Shown here piece by piece: positions 1-12,626 of a DNA stretch of 64,000 nucleotides. The notes below the pieces were generated by a model that saw only the letters and a program-made list of their open reading frames with translations, was not told the origin of the DNA and ran no database searches. Numbering within the stretch: position 1 is the first letter of the stretch; each line of letters opens with the position of its first letter. The stretch covers positions 69,874,458-69,938,457 of the forward strand of contig NC_030823.1 of the NCBI RefSeq assembly GCF_001704415.2, given 5' to 3'. The DNA comes from Capra hircus. Lineage: Eukaryota > Chordata > Mammalia > Artiodactyla > Bovidae. Both the position numbers and the translations under genes were made by a program.

Positions 1-150
1 GGGTTCAATCCCTGGTTGGGAAGATCTCCTGGAGTAGGAAATGGCAACCCATTCCAGTATTCTTGCCTGGAAGATTTCATGGACAGAAGAGCCTGGCGGG
101 CTACAGTCCATGGGGTTGCAAGAGAGTCAGACATGATTTAGAGACTACAC
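1..150 (+). mobile_element. Bov-tA SINE, cut by the window edge
   Basis: The sequence starts inside the tRNA-derived half (GGGTTCAATCCCTGGTTGGG) and continues through the A part to the GAGTCAGACATGATT end. Confidence 0.9.
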
Positions 151-172
151 AACCACCACCACCACCACCTAC

Positions 173-217
173 CAGTGCCCTCCTCCAAGGGATCTTCCCA
201 ACTCAGAGACAGTTCCT
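173..217 (-). mobile_element. Bov-tA fragment
   Basis: A short antisense piece, CCTCCAAGGGATCTTCCCAA, resembles the middle of Bov-tA. Confidence 0.5.
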
Positions 218-308
218 CAAGGGCAAGGATCATTCACTGAGCAGGCTTTCCTTTTCATCTCTTTTACTACTAACATGGGATATACAGGGGGTTTCCCAGG
301 TTATTTTT

Positions 309-482
309 TTCCCAGTGCTAAAGAATCCACTGGCCAATGCAGGAGTTGCAAGTTGAATCCCTGGGTCAGGAAGATCCCCTAGAGAAGGAAATGGCAACAC
401 ACTCCAGTATTCTTGTCTGGGAAGTCCCATGGACAGAGGAGCCTAGTGAGCTAAAGTCCATGGGGTTCTCTTACATGACAGG
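309..482 (+). mobile_element. Bov-tA SINE, diverged
   Basis: The tRNA-like head is degenerate; the A part (GAGAAGGAAATGGCAACACA onward) is clear. Confidence 0.85.
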
Positions 483-1889
483 CTAGTAGCCTACAGCTAA
501 CATGTTCGAAGACACAATATGATCTTCAAGACTAGCAAACAGTAGATTCAGAAACATGTTACATATAAAAAGTAAGTTTCTTTTTCTGGGCACCTATCTC
601 TTCAGCCTCCTTTGAGAATAAATTCATGTTTTTCATAGCTTCTCAATTCAGTAATGTGCTACTTAGCCTAAAGACTTCTTTCAAGTAGCTTTCTCCTCCA
701 GAATTATGTCCCAGCATTACCTAATATTTGGATGCAAGAGGTCACCTTCGGATTTTACTAAACATTAGATATATTTAGAAAGCAGTTAACATTTCAACTC
801 ATTTGGCACTGAGTTAAAATACAAATGTCCAGTCCTGAAATTTTTGTTAAGTATTGAGAAACAGAAAAATCTTTTCTTACCTAAACACCTCCTATAAGTA
901 CATGTTCTATAGAGTAATCTGAACATAATAAAACATAACACTGGCAACATTAGCATTTCCTTCATGCCAAATACAATTCTAAGTGTTTCCTATGTCTATT
1001 TACTTAACTTTAAAACAGTTCTTTGAGGCTAGTTTTGAAAGTTAGAGATGATTTCCTGTCTTCAAGGGCTTAGAAGCAAGTTGAAAAGGCAAGATACAAA
1101 ACCTTAAAAAATATAACCTGGAGTCAAAAAGAATTTGAGAGTGCTTATAAGATTAAATATAAACAGAACAATTATAAATAAAATCAGGATTAATTAAAAG
1201 CAGGAAAGCTATACAAGGTATTTGACTGTTGTATTTAAGTACTCTACATTGAGTCTCTTGGAAGCTAAGGTAAAACAATGGTGGAAGAGTTGATCAGATT
1301 GGAAAAGGTTAAATGAGAGAAGAGAGGATGCTCCTATCGTCTACTATTGGTTGGCTTACTTCTAGGTTCAAGACACATAACATTTTTGTATCAGTCCAAT
1401 TTTTATAATGGTTATCCTAGTAAAAAAAGATCAATGGTTTCACCATTAAAAAATTATAAAACAGATGTTTAATATAGCCTAACTCTTAGGGATCTTTCTG
1501 AAACATCAATTTTCAGATGTTAGCCAATTTTCATCAATAGCCAGTTCCTATCTGGAACTGGCTTTTAACTTTTAGAATTAACTTAACAATTTATATAAAA
1601 CTTAATTATGGCCATAGAAAATATTAACCTTAAAAATGTAAAGATGACAAAAGCTGAGGGTGAAAGGAGAGAAGGAGAAACTGAGGGGCACTACCTTTCC
1701 AACTTCACTTCCCATCATTCCCCCTTTACATCCTAAGTTCCATTCATGCTGACAGTTCCAAGTTCCCCAGGTGGCCTGTTTGCACATGTGCTGGCTGGAA
1801 TGCGCTGTCCCATCATTATTTCTTCATTTTCTTTAGAAGCAAATAAAGACAGTGCCCATGCAAACACTACTCAATGAGTAAAAAACTTA
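483..1889. other. Intronic stretch, no gene
   Basis: AT-rich intron sequence with only a weak MIR-like piece (945-1045). No exon or RNA gene seen. Confidence 0.7.
945..1045 (+). mobile_element. MIR-like fragment
   Basis: Degenerate MIR core: AATTCTAAGTGTTTCCTATG then TTTACTTAAC. Confidence 0.4.
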
Positions 1890-2150
1890 ATTTTTTAAAA
1901 TTTTTAATTGGAGGATAACTGCTTTACAAGGCTGTGTTAGTTTCTGCTGTACAAACAGTGTGAACCAGCTCTAAGTATACATATATCCCCTCCGTCTTGA
2001 GCCTCCCTCCCACCCCTCTAGGTCATCACAGAGCACTGAGCTGAGCTCCCTGTGCTAAACAGTAGCTTCCTACTAGTTATCTACTTTAAACATGTTACTT
2101 ATATACGTCAGTACTACTTTCTCAATTCATCCCACTCTCTCCTCTTGCAG
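1890..2150 (-). mobile_element. L1 3' end (bovine type)
   Basis: Antisense: AATTGGAGGATAACTGCTTT, ATATCCCCTCCGTCTTGAGC, GCTGAGCTCCCTGTGC. It begins with a T-rich (antisense A-tail) tract. Confidence 0.88.
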
Positions 2151-2302
2151 TAGAAAACTTTAGTCAAAGGATTTGAAGTCTACCAGGACCTAAACACAAC
2201 TATCCCTTGTATTGTGAGACAGAGAATCAGGATATGTTAAGCCTAATATCATTAATTTATAAAACTTCCTTTACTAATTTCAAGCTTATCAAGTGCAGTG
2301 TT

Positions 2303-2509
2303 AAGTGTTAGTCTCTGAGTTGTGTTAGACTCTTACAACCCCACAGACTATAGCCCACCAGGCTCCTCTGTCCATGGGATTCTCCAGGCAAGAATACTGG
2401 AGTGGGATGCCATTTCCTTCTCCAGGGGATCTTCCTGACCCAGGATAGAATTCAAGTCTCCTGCAGTGCAGGCAGATTCTTTACCGTCTGAGCCACCAGG
2501 GAAGCCCAG
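2303..2509 (-). mobile_element. Bov-tA SINE
   Basis: A complete antisense copy ending in the GAGCCACCAGGGAAGCCC head. Confidence 0.93.
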
Positions 2510-3241
2510 AGCTACTGCAAACTAGCAAGCGCAGTAGTTCTAAAATTTGTCCACAAATTATTTGATACTCCTTTCTTCAGAAAGTGGAGTCTACTTCTGC
2601 CGTCAATGTGGGCTGGACTAAAGTGACCTGCTTCCAGGGAACAGAGTGAATACTGCGGAAGTGATGCAACATGACTTCCAAGGTGGATTTCTGCTGGAGT
2701 CACAAGAGATCTCAAGGTTCACAGAATAAACTATTTGAGAAAAAAGTAACACCTATATAGTTGAGTACAGAACCTAGCTTATTCCCTGACTCATTTGATA
2801 TTAGCGAACTTTGTAAGAAGTTTTTGAAGTAAATTAGAGTCTTTAGAAAAATGTAAGGAAGTTTTACACTGTACTCCTTGGTGTCAATTTATGAAACCTA
2901 TTTAGAAAGACTGTACCACCAAATTAACAGGTATTTACGACAAGTTCAGGTTTTTTAACATAGTACAAGTTGTATCTGACTATACAAGTATCATGGAATA
3001 CATGAAAACTTTCAATCTCAACCACATTGGTATGTTAATTCATTCTCAAGAGAGGAAGGTCAGTTTCTCAAGAAACATGATGTTCATGATGAATTTTCAA
3101 TGAGTTTATTCCTCGGGCCTTATACATGCAGATACATGATTTCTTATCATATAAAATACAAATATAAATTAGCCAAGCTCATGACATAGTAACAAATGCT
3201 AGTTTATTAATTTAGGATGAGAAATTATTCCAAGTACTATA
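2510..3241. other. Intronic stretch, nothing recognised
   Basis: No repeat, exon or RNA gene recognised. Confidence 0.6.
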
Positions 3242-3381
3242 TCTGTCCATGGGATTTCCCAGGCAAGAATACTGGAGTGGGTAGCAATTTCTTCCTCCAG
3301 GGGATCTTCCCAACTCAGGGATTGAACCCACTCCTGCATTGGCAGGCAGATTCTTTACCACTGAGCCACCAGGGAAGCCCA
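3242..3381 (-). mobile_element. Bov-tA SINE, 3'-truncated
   Basis: An antisense copy lacking the distal A-part end. It lies 25 bp from the BovB copy at 3407. Confidence 0.9.
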
Positions 3382-3406
3382 GTTAAACCTTAAGCAGACC
3401 TATCAG

Positions 3407-3433
3407 TTCAGTTCAGTTCAGTTCAGTTCAGTT
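3407..3433 (+). repeat. (TTCAG)n tail of BovB
   Basis: About five TTCAG units form the 3' terminus of the antisense BovB copy. Confidence 0.9.
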
Positions 3434-4530
3434 GTTCAGTTATGTCTGACTATTTGCGACGCCATGGACTGCAGCACACCAGGATTCCCTATCACCAACT
3501 CCTGGAGCTTGCTCAAACTCATGTCCATAGAGTCGGGATGCCATCCAACCATCTCATCCTCTGTCACGCCCTTCTCCTCCTGCCTTCAATCTTTCCCAGC
3601 ATCAGGGTTTTTTCTAATGAGTCAGTTCTTCGTATCAGGTAGCTAAAGTATTGGAGCTTCAGCTTCAGCATCAGTCCCTCCAATGAATATTCAGGACTGA
3701 TTTCCTTTAGGATGGACTGGTGGGATCTCCTTGCAGTCCAAGGGACTCTCGAGTCTTCTTCAAGACCACACTTCAAAAGCATCAATTCTTCAGTGCTCAG
3801 CTTTCTTTACGGTCCAACTCTCACATCTGTACACGACTACTGGAAAAACAGTAGTTTTGACTATGTGGACCTTTGTTGGCAAAGAAATGTCTCTTCTTTT
3901 TAATATGCTGTCTAGGTTGGTCATAACTTTTCTTCTAAGAAGCAAGTGTCAAATTTCATGGCTGCAGTAACCATCTGCAGTGATTTTGGAGCCCAAGAAA
4001 ATAAAGTCTGTCACTGTTTCCATTGTTTCCCCATCTATCTGCCATGAAGTGATGGGACTGAATGCCATAATCTTAGTTTTTTGAATGAGTTTTAAGCCAG
4101 CTTTTTAACTTTCCTCTTTCACCTTCATCAAGAGGCTCTTTAGTTCCTCTCTGCTTTCTGCCATAAGGGTGGTGTCATCTGCATATCTGAGGTTACTGAT
4201 ATTTCTCCCAGCAATCCTGATTCCAGCTTGTGCTTCATCCAGCCTGGCATTTCACATGATGTACTCTGCATATAAGTTAAATAAGCAGGGTGACAGTATA
4301 CAGCCTTGATGGACTCCTTTCCCAATTTTGAACCAGTCTGTTGTTTCATGTCCAGCTGTAACTGTTGCTTCTTGACCTGCATATAGATTTCTCAGGAGGC
4401 AGGTCAGGTAGTCTGGTATTCCCACCTCTTGAAGAATTTTCCAGTTTGTTGTGAGCCACACGGTCAAAGGCTTTGGCATAGTCAACAAAGCAGAAGTAGA
4501 TGCTTTTTCTGGAACTCTCTTGCTTATAGG
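3407..4530 (-). mobile_element. BovB/ART2A 3' portion (about 1.1 kb)
   Basis: Antisense BovB 3' end beginning with a (TTCAG)n tail at 3407-3433. It runs through the reverse transcriptase C-terminal region into the motif B segment (RQGC-like translation HQGCILSPCLFNLYAEY, 4345-4255). It is truncated at its 5' end near 4530. Unlike the 47393 copy it keeps the segment at 3846-4139. Confidence 0.93.
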
Positions 4531-4580
4531 AGAAGCCAAATCATAACCAGAATGGTATCCAGTGTATTAATTTTCTACTG

Positions 4581-4790
4581 AAAGTGAAAGAAGTGAAGTC
4601 GCTCAGTCATGTCCGACCCTTTAAGACCCCATGGACCCCACCAGACTCCTCCGTCCATGGGATTCTCCAGGCAAGAATACTGGAGTGGGTTGTCATTTCC
4701 TTCTCCAGGGGATCTTCACAACCAGGGATCGAACCCAGGTCTCCCACATTACAGGCAGACGCTTTAACCTCTGAGCCACCAGGGAAGCCC
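4581..4790 (-). mobile_element. Bov-tA SINE with target duplication
   Basis: A complete antisense copy flanked by AATTTTCTACTG (4569-4580) and AATTTTCTATTG (4791-4802). Confidence 0.93.
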
Positions 4791-4802
4791 AATTTTCTAT
4801 TG

Positions 4803-5090
4803 CTTAATAACAAATTATCCCAAACTTTAGAGGCTTAAAACAAGAATTATTATCTATCACAATTTCATTGGGTCAGAGATTCAGACAACTTATCTTTGCT
4901 TCATGGTATCTAAGGCCTCAAGCTAAAAAAACTAGAAAACTAGGGACTGCAAACATATGAAGGCTCAATCACTCATATGTCTTATAGTTGATTCTGGCCT
5001 CTGGCTGAACGACTAGTTAGGGCTAGTGCCAGAACCCCCGTATGTGACCTCTCCATATGGCTTAAGCTTCCTCATCATATGGTGACTTGG
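4803..5090. repeat. Old repeat-like stretch, family unresolved
   Basis: GCTTAATAACAAATTATCCC, AGAGGCTTAAAACAAG and CATTGGGTCAGAGATTCAGA recall a widespread old mammalian repeat that I cannot name with confidence. Confidence 0.4.
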
Positions 5091-6185
5091 TTCCAGGGGC
5101 AAGTGATTTGAAAGATCTAACAAAGAACAAAACATGACTTTTATGAGGAAAATTATAAAACTCTGAAGAAATATATCAAAGACATAACTAACAGAGATAC
5201 ATTTTGGATTACAACAGGGTGTTTTGCTAGAACTTGAAGAGTTGCTCTCACAATTCATCTGGAAAACCAAACAACCAAGAATAGCCAAGATGATTTTCAA
5301 GACAAAGAAGGGAACAGTGATCTTATTACACAAGGTAATTAAAACTAAATGGTATTGTGCAGGAATAGACAAAAAGACCACAGGCTAGGGAAATAAGGCA
5401 CCTACAAATACGTGCACATACATAGAAGATATACAATAGAATTGGTGTTTAAAAAAAAAAAAAGTCAATGGGGAATTTCAAAATAAATTATGCAAAGACT
5501 ACTTGCTATTCATATTAAAAAGTTAAGATTCCCTCACTTATTTATACATTTAATTCCAAGAGAACTAAAAAACTAAATGTGAATAGGAAAATTATAAAGT
5601 ATTTAGAGTTTTCTAAACAACTCTGAATGGCATCTAGCACACACACACACAAAAAATCTATAAATCAGTAAGATAAAGAAAATAAACCTACAGAAAGGCA
5701 TGTGAAACACAAAGTACCAATAAAGAAGAAAAGACATTTAACCACACTAGTTAAGGAGAAAAATGTAAATATATATAAACTGTATATATGAGTTTATGTA
5801 TGAAATGCCATATATCATTTCATACTTATTGCATAAGGTTGACAAAAACTGTGGGCAAGACTTCTCTTTCTGGCAGACCAATCTTCCTATAGTAAACTAC
5901 TAAAAACTGGACAAAATACATGAGGTAATGTCTTCAGATGCTGGAAAACAGGTAGTACAGGACTGCTATTTCTAAGAGAAGGAAAAGAGAGTGAGTTCCA
6001 CAACTGCAACAGCTCTATTTGTAACTGCAGTACAGGAAGAAACAATACAGGTTCAAAATAGCAAACGCCAAATAGACTGAGCTAAACAGACATTAGAGAT
6101 CAAGGCTCCTGAATGGCTGGAATTTGCATGGAAAAGTACTAGAAAGAAGCTAACTATACAGAAAAGGAATTTTCTACTTTTCTAT
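5091..6185. other. Intronic stretch, nothing recognised
   Basis: AT-rich. Contains a short (CA)n at 5639-5652; otherwise featureless to me. Confidence 0.6.
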
Positions 6186-6580
6186 TTGTACTGAAGTAAC
6201 AGTAGGACATTTTTATTCTATCAATATTTATTCAGCAAGTCATTTTGAATGGTAACCAACCTTAGCTTCCTGGCATAAATCCCACATAATCATGAGGTAT
6301 TATCTATGTGCTGCTAAATTCAATTTACTAATCTTGTGTATAAGATTTTTCCATCTATGTTCATAAGGGATATTGGTCTGTAATCACCTTTTCTTGTACT
6401 GTCCTTGCCAGGGTTTTTAATTAGGACTCAGTTAAATAGATGTAAGACTTACTCAGACTTTTGTTTCTTCCTGTGTCAGTTTGAGAAAGCTGTTTGTTTA
6501 TTTCAAGGGATTTTCCCAACTCCTCTCCTCTAAGTTTTCAAATTTACTGGCATTATTATATACCTGTAAGCTATGAATTT
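6186..6580 (-). mobile_element. Old L1 ORF2 fragment
   Basis: Antisense ORF2-like text: CCTGGCATAAATCCCACATA, TCCATCTATGTTCATAAGGG, ATATTGGTCTGTAATC, GTCAGTTTGAGAAAG. Confidence 0.8.
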
Positions 6581-7741
6581 CTAGATAATTGTAAGGTACA
6601 AATTATTACTATAAAAGAAGCTAAATCTTTTAGTCCACAGGGAGATCAACTTTTAGCAAGACAAGCTTAAGAGCTCCAGACCTGCTCTCCAGTGAAACTG
6701 ATGAAAATCATTTAAAAAATAACTTTTTAAAGCCTCTGGAAATAATCCTAAGGCGAAAAGTAAATGAGGAATCATCTATCCAAGAGTATCTATGAATATC
6801 TGAAGCGAAAAGCCAATCTTAGTATCTGAACCAAGATAGCTTTCTCCCTTTCTCCTGTCAGCTCAGCTAGGCAGAAATTCCACTCCAGAGAGGTACACCC
6901 AAGGATACCTCTACCTCCAGCTCCCAGTCAGACAGCTTTCTTCAGGTATGGAGCAGAATGCTGGCAGTTCTCATTCTGCCCACAGCTACCTGTTGCTGAG
7001 GTCAACTCCCAGGCCAGTGTTGTCAAGAACGGTGTAAGTGCTTCTCCTACCTGGGTAGAAGTCCGATCTTCTACCCAACCTCGATCCATGGGACAAAGAC
7101 TCTACTCTTGGTGCAGAACCACTGAGAACACTGGGGCTCCAATTACCTTAGTCTTGGACTATAAGGTTGTAGTTCCATACTGAAAGAGGAAAGCCAACAG
7201 AATCTCAGACGCCTGCCCCCTCTCCACCTCACATTCAGCTCCTAAAATGGGTTGTTCCTCAGAGAGAAGCATGCCATTTTCCCCACTCCTAGCTCCAGAG
7301 CTCTGGCTCACAAGATTTTGCCTGGGGAAGAGGGAGAAACAAGCCATAAATCAGCTGTTTTGTCTCTTCCCAAAGGAACTGGCTTCATTTTCAACAGAGC
7401 ATGAAAAGTTCAAGCTTAAATTTAAGCTGAATCTCTCAAGACAATGGCAGTTGTGGTAAAAGGTAATAGAGAGATCTGTAGATTCAATGAGGATATAAGG
7501 CTAAACTCTAGTCTGGAGAGTTTGCAAGATAATATCAGATAAAGGAGCAGCTTAGAGGAGCCCTCCTGGTGTCAGAACAAATATCGAACACTAACATCAA
7601 GAACTATCCCTTCAAAGGAGGCTGAATTTGATTGGATTGCTGAACAATGATGCTCCACTGCATTGTTGAAAACAAGATAGCAGTTAGCGGAAAGTCACTG
7701 GAATTTAAAGTTGAGGCTGTGGTCAGGAAAAGACAAAAAGT
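6581..7741. other. Intronic stretch, possibly old L1-related
   Basis: A more GC-balanced block (about 6850-7340) lies between L1 pieces and may be a degraded L1 5' or inter-ORF region. I cannot assign it. No gene seen. Confidence 0.35.
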
Positions 7742-8208
7742 CCTAGTCAGTTGGTCAAGAATCTGCCTGCAATGCAGGAGACCCAGTTCAATTCTTGGGT
7801 CGGGAAGATCTGCTTGGGGATAGACTACCCACTCCAGTATTCTTGGACTTCCCTTATGGCTCAGCTGGCAAAGAATCTGCCTGCAATGCGGGAGACCTGG
7901 GTTGGATACCTGGGTTGGATCCCTGGGTTGGGAAGATCCCCTGGAGAAAGGAAAGGTTCCCTACTCCAGTATTCTGGCCTGGAGAATTCATGTATAGTCC
8001 ATGGGGTTGCAAACAGTCCGACAGACTGAGCGACATTCACTTTCACTTTCTTTTCTTGTCACAACTACTGCCATTTCCCTGGAGAAGGAAATGGCAACCC
8101 ACTCCAGTATTCTTGTTTGGGAAATCTCATGAACAGAGAAGGCTGGCAGACTATGGTCCATGGGATCACAAAGAGTCGGACACAATTGAGCACGCCAAAA
8201 AAAAAAAG
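7742..8208 (+). mobile_element. Compound Bov-tA array (three units)
   Basis: A truncated Bov-tA (about 7742-7846), a complete Bov-tA (about 7847-8057) and a Bov-A monomer with poly-A (about 8078-8208), all in the same direction. The first two units match the architecture of the compound copy at 40118-40430. Confidence 0.9.
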
Positions 8209-8211
8209 GGA

Positions 8212-8505
8212 GGCCATAATTGTATGCTTCCATTCATGCAAAATGTTTAGAATAGGGAAATCTATAGAAACACAACATAGGTAAGTGACTGCTTAGTGTA
8301 GGGATGGCAGGGATGAAGGGATAATGGAGGTAATAGTTAAAGAGCATAACATTTTTTTTGAGATAATGAAAATGTTCTAAATTGACTACAGTAACAGTAG
8401 CACTTATCTGTGAATATACCGAAAGCCACTGAATTATATACTTTAAAAGATGAACTTTATAGTACATAAATCATATCTAAATAAAGATGTTTAAAAAATT
8501 TAATC
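8212..8505 (+). mobile_element. L1 3' UTR fragment (old, L1M type)
   Basis: The CCATTCATGCAAAATG, GATAATGAAAATGTTCTAAA and GTGAATATACCGAAAGCCAC motifs and an AATAAAG ending match an old mammalian L1 3' end. Confidence 0.75.
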
Positions 8506-8774
8506 CAGTCCCTAAAATACTTTTATGTCAAATACCTAAGATGTTATTCAAAGAGAGTAAAAGTTTAAAGATAAATTACAGTTTAAAGATCATATACACA
8601 TAATAATCACATAAACTTCATTCCACCATAAATGTACATGTTTACAACAGATGCTTAGAATATTCTTGTTTTGTCTTTATATTGCCTATACTAATTTAGC
8701 ATACTAAATTAGACATTTTCATGGAACATGTAAATGAAAATTAAAAACCATCATGTAAGAGTTAATAATAAGAA

Positions 8775-9184
8775 CACAGGCAAAACATTCTCTGACATAG
8801 ACAAAGAGAAATACTGTATGACATTCCTTATATGTAGAATCTAAAAAGAAATGATACAGTTGAATTTATAGAACAGAAAGAGAGACCTACAGACTTGGAG
8901 AATGAACTTATGGTTGCTGGAGGGATGGGATAGTAAGGGAGTTTGGGAAGGACAAGTACATACTGCTACATTTAAAACGGATAATCAACAAGGACCTACC
9001 TTATGTGCAGTGCATGGAACTCTGCTCAAAGTTATGTGGCAGCCTGGATGGGAGGGGAGTTTGGGGGAGAATGGATACATACATAAATATGGCTGAGTTC
9101 CTTCCTCGTTCACTTGAAACTATCACAACACTCTTTGTTAACCAGCTATACCACAATACAAAATAAAAAGTTTAAAAAAAATTC
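8775..9184 (+). mobile_element. L1 3' end (bovine type)
   Basis: Contains TACAGACTTGGAGAATGAAC, TTATGGTTGCTGGAGGG and an ending in A-rich sequence after AACCAGCTATACCACAATAC. Confidence 0.85.
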
Positions 9185-9196
9185 TCTGACAGAAAT

Positions 9197-9418
9197 TTTA
9201 CTGGGGCTTCCCTGGTGGCTCAAACTGTAAAGAATCTACCTGTAATGCAGGAGACCGGGGTTTGATCCCTGGGTTGGGAAGATCCCCTGGACAAAGAAAT
9301 GGCAATCCACTCCAGTATTCTTGCCTGGAAAATTCCATGGACAGAGGAGCCTAGCAGGCTACAGTCTACAGGATGGCAAAGAGTTGGACACGACTGAGAG
9401 ACTAATTTTCTTTTCTTT
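9197..9418 (+). mobile_element. Bov-tA SINE with target duplication
   Basis: A complete copy. The 12-mer TCTGACAGAAAT occurs at 9185-9196 and 9419-9430. Confidence 0.93.
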
Positions 9419-9840
9419 TCTGACAGAAATAATATCAGTGATTGGTCAGTCTCCCAAAGCAACTGAAACAAAAGCAAAAACAAATAGGACCTAATCAAGC
9501 TTATAAGCTTTTGCACAGCAAAGGAAACCATAAACAAAATGAAAAGACAGCCCATGGAGTGGGAGAAAATATTTGCAAATGATGCAACCAACAAGGGCTT
9601 AATTTCCAAAATAAACAAATATTAAACCAACAGCTTCTACAATTCAGTAACAAACAAACAACCCAATTGGAAAATGGGCAGAAGACCTAAACAGACTTTC
9701 CCCCAAAGACATACAGATGGCCTAAAGGCACATGCAAAGATGCTCCTCATCACTAATTATTGGAGAAATGCAAATCAAAACTACAATGAGGTACCACCTC
9801 ACACAGGCCAGAAGGGCCACCACCAAAAAGTCTACAAGTA

Positions 9841-10046
9841 CTTCCCTGGGGGCTCAGAAGGTAAAGCATCTGTCTACAATGTGGGAGACCTGGGTTCAAG
9901 CCCTGGGTTGAAGATCCCCTGGAGAAGGAAATGGCAATACACTCCAGTACTGTTGCCTGGAAAATCCCATGGACTGAGCCTGGAAGGCGACAGACTATGG
10001 GGTCGCAAAGAGTCAAGACTGAGCGACTTCTCTTTTCACTTTTACA
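9841..10046 (+). mobile_element. Bov-tA SINE nested in L1
   Basis: Begins CTTCCCTGGGGGCTCAG and ends GAGCGACTTCTCTTTTCACT. L1 ORF2 sequence lies on both sides. Confidence 0.92.
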
Positions 10047-10682
10047 CTGTTGATGAGAATGTAAATTGTGCGACTGCTATGGAAAACAGTCTGGAGTTTC
10101 CTCAAAAAACTAGAATTGCCAAATGATCCAGCAATCTCCCTGCTGGGTATACACCCAGACAAAACTATAATTTGAAAAGATATGTGCACACCTATGTTCA
10201 CAGCAGCATTATTTACAATAGCCAAGACAAAGAAACAATCAAAATGCCCATGAACAGATGAATAGGTAAAGAAGCTGTAGTATTTTATATATACACACAC
10301 ATGCACGCACACACAAACACACAAACAATGAACTACTATTCAGCCATAAAAAAGAATGAAATAATGTCATTTGAAGCAACATGGATGTACCTAGAGATTA
10401 TTATAATAAATGAAGTATATTAGAAACAGAAAGACAAGTATCATATGATACCACTCACATGTGGAATCTAGAATATGACACAAATAAACATATTAAATCC
10501 AACAGGCTACAGATATAGAGAACAGACTTGTAGTTGCCAAGGGGAAGAGGACAGTGCGGAGGGGAAGGATTGGGAGCTTGAGATTAGCAGATGCAAACTA
10601 TTATATATAGGATGGATAAACTATAAGGTCATATTTTATAGCACAGAGAACTATAATCAATATTCTGATAAACTATAAACAG

Positions 10683-11190
10683 TTTCAGTTCAGTCACCCA
10701 ATCAAGTCTGACTCTTTGCAACCTCATGGAATGCAGCATGTCAAGCTTCCCTGTCCTTCACCAACTCCTGGAGCTTACTCAAACTCATGTCCATCGAGTC
10801 AATGATGCCATACAACCTTCTCATCCTCTGTCATTCCCTTCTCCCGCCTTCAATCTTTCCCAGCATCAGGGTCTTTTCTAGTGAGTCAGTTCTTTGCATC
10901 AGGTGGCCAAAGTATTGGAGTTTCAGCTTCAGCATCAGTCCTTCCAATGAATATTCAGGACTGATTTCCTTTAGGATAGACTGGTTGGATCTCCTTGCAG
11001 TCCAAGGGACTCTCAAGGGTCTTCTACAACATCACAGCTCAAAAGCATCAATTCTTCGGCGCTCAGCTTTCTTTATAGTCCAACTCTCACATCTATACAT
11101 GACTACTGGAAAAACCATAGCTTTGACTAGATGGACCACTGTTGGCAAAGCAATATCTCTGCTTTTTAATATGCTGTCTAGGTTGATCAC
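10683..11190 (-). mobile_element. BovB/ART2A 3' fragment nested in L1
   Basis: Antisense copy starting TTTCAGTTCAGTCACCC and ending in the ATGCTGTCTAGGTTGATC segment. L1 sequence continues on both sides, so it was inserted into that L1. Confidence 0.9.
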
Positions 11191-11330
11191 AGCCCATAAT
11201 ATTAATGATAATATATAATACTGTCCCTAATATTAAAGTTAATATATACATATATACATGTATAACTAAATCACTTTGCCAAACGGCAGAAATTAACACA
11301 TTGCAAATAAATTATTTCAATAACATTTTT

Positions 11331-12626
11331 TTAAAAGAGATGATAATAATAGCTTATTAATATGGCCATGTAAGGCTGGTTTTAAGAACAGTACACTGAA
11401 TAAAATAATTACATTCAGAACAGCAATATAACTTGGAGTTTTCCCTTGTCATACGGTTTTACTGGTACTGTCTTAAATGAATAATATCAGAAAATCTAGT
11501 CTACATTCATTTCTTTCAAGACCTCAAATACCGAGAACATTGAAATCTTAAAATATTCATTATCATAAAATCTTCCTCTTCTTGTCCATTGTCATAAAAG
11601 TTAATATGATATACTAAACTTCAAAGAGATAACTAAATTATTTCAAGTTGTTCATTATTTAACATCTAAGAACGGTTTGAAGGTCTAGGTATCAGAAGTC
11701 ATAACAGAAATAACAGCTTTATAGGTATAATTTTTCTTAAAAGAAAAAAGGTAACATATTCCCAAATACTGCTGCTCACATATTTGAAATCTAAAGTAGG
11801 TGCTCATATAAGATTCATGCTACAAATTATAGAACAAGCACCGTATCATAGCAACCCAGCAATACCACTACAGTGACACGCTGAGGATGCAATCCAAGAT
11901 TCTAATTTAAGAAACTGGCACAGAATATAGGACATGTAGCTTTTTTTGGCAATACCCCTAGAACATTAATAACTAGGAGTCTAAAATCAGCTTTTATTTG
12001 AAACTTTAGAGGATCAAGCTATTACAAAGTAACAACGGAAATGTTTATTAACAAATGATTCATAGCATTGTAACTAAATATGACTTAGTTAAGGGTCTAG
12101 GATTTCCTTAAAATTGAAAATGCTGGGAAAATTGTAGATATCACATTTTAGGAATCTGAATATATGCACCCTACCAGTCTGATAATACATTCTAATATAC
12201 AACTGTATATACCATTTTAAGAAAACCCCTGGAACACCATCTAAAACTTTAAAGACACAGATATTAAAACATAAATATTAACATGTCTTACTCAACTACC
12301 ATTCAAATATGAGTATGTCCAGAACTACTACACTACAGAAGGGTTTAAGTAACTGCTCAATCTTTATCTCAAAAAATTCACTATGTTACTTTTTTTTTCC
12401 AATTAAAAAACCACTTTAAAGTAGATAAGAACAAGAAATGAAGATAAGCTAGTGAAGATAAGCTTAAATGAAGATAAGCATGTTACATGGATTTCTCGGA
12501 ATGTAGAACCTTGAGAAGCAGAATACTGAAAAACAGGCTCCTAGGAGAATAAATGGAATATCTCTATCAATATGCTTAATCTGATTATAAAGCCTACTAT
12601 TCGTTAAATACAGTAAAGGTTTTTAG
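11331..12626. other. Intronic stretch, nothing recognised
   Basis: Unique AT-rich sequence between the L1 and BovB copies. Confidence 0.6.

Larger units (their letters stand above)
9430..11330 (+). mobile_element. L1 ORF2 C-terminus and 3' UTR, with two nested insertions
   Basis: L1 text includes AAGCTTTTGCACAGCAAAGG, GGAGAAATGCAAATCAAAAC, CAGCAGCATTATTTACAATAG and AACTAAATCACTTTGCC. It is interrupted by a Bov-tA at about 9841-10046 and an ART2A fragment at 10683-11190. Removing both leaves one collinear L1 of about 1.2 kb. Confidence 0.92.

Noticed and set aside
3407..3433. Short direct repeats that might suggest an array
   Set aside because: Five-base TTCAG units with no spacers; this is the BovB 3' tail, not a CRISPR array.
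7795..8250. A 151-codon open frame
   Set aside because: Entirely made of tandem Bov-tA/Bov-A units.
9674..10126. A 150-codon plus-strand frame
   Set aside because: It is L1 ORF2 sequence joined to an inserted Bov-tA and back to L1.
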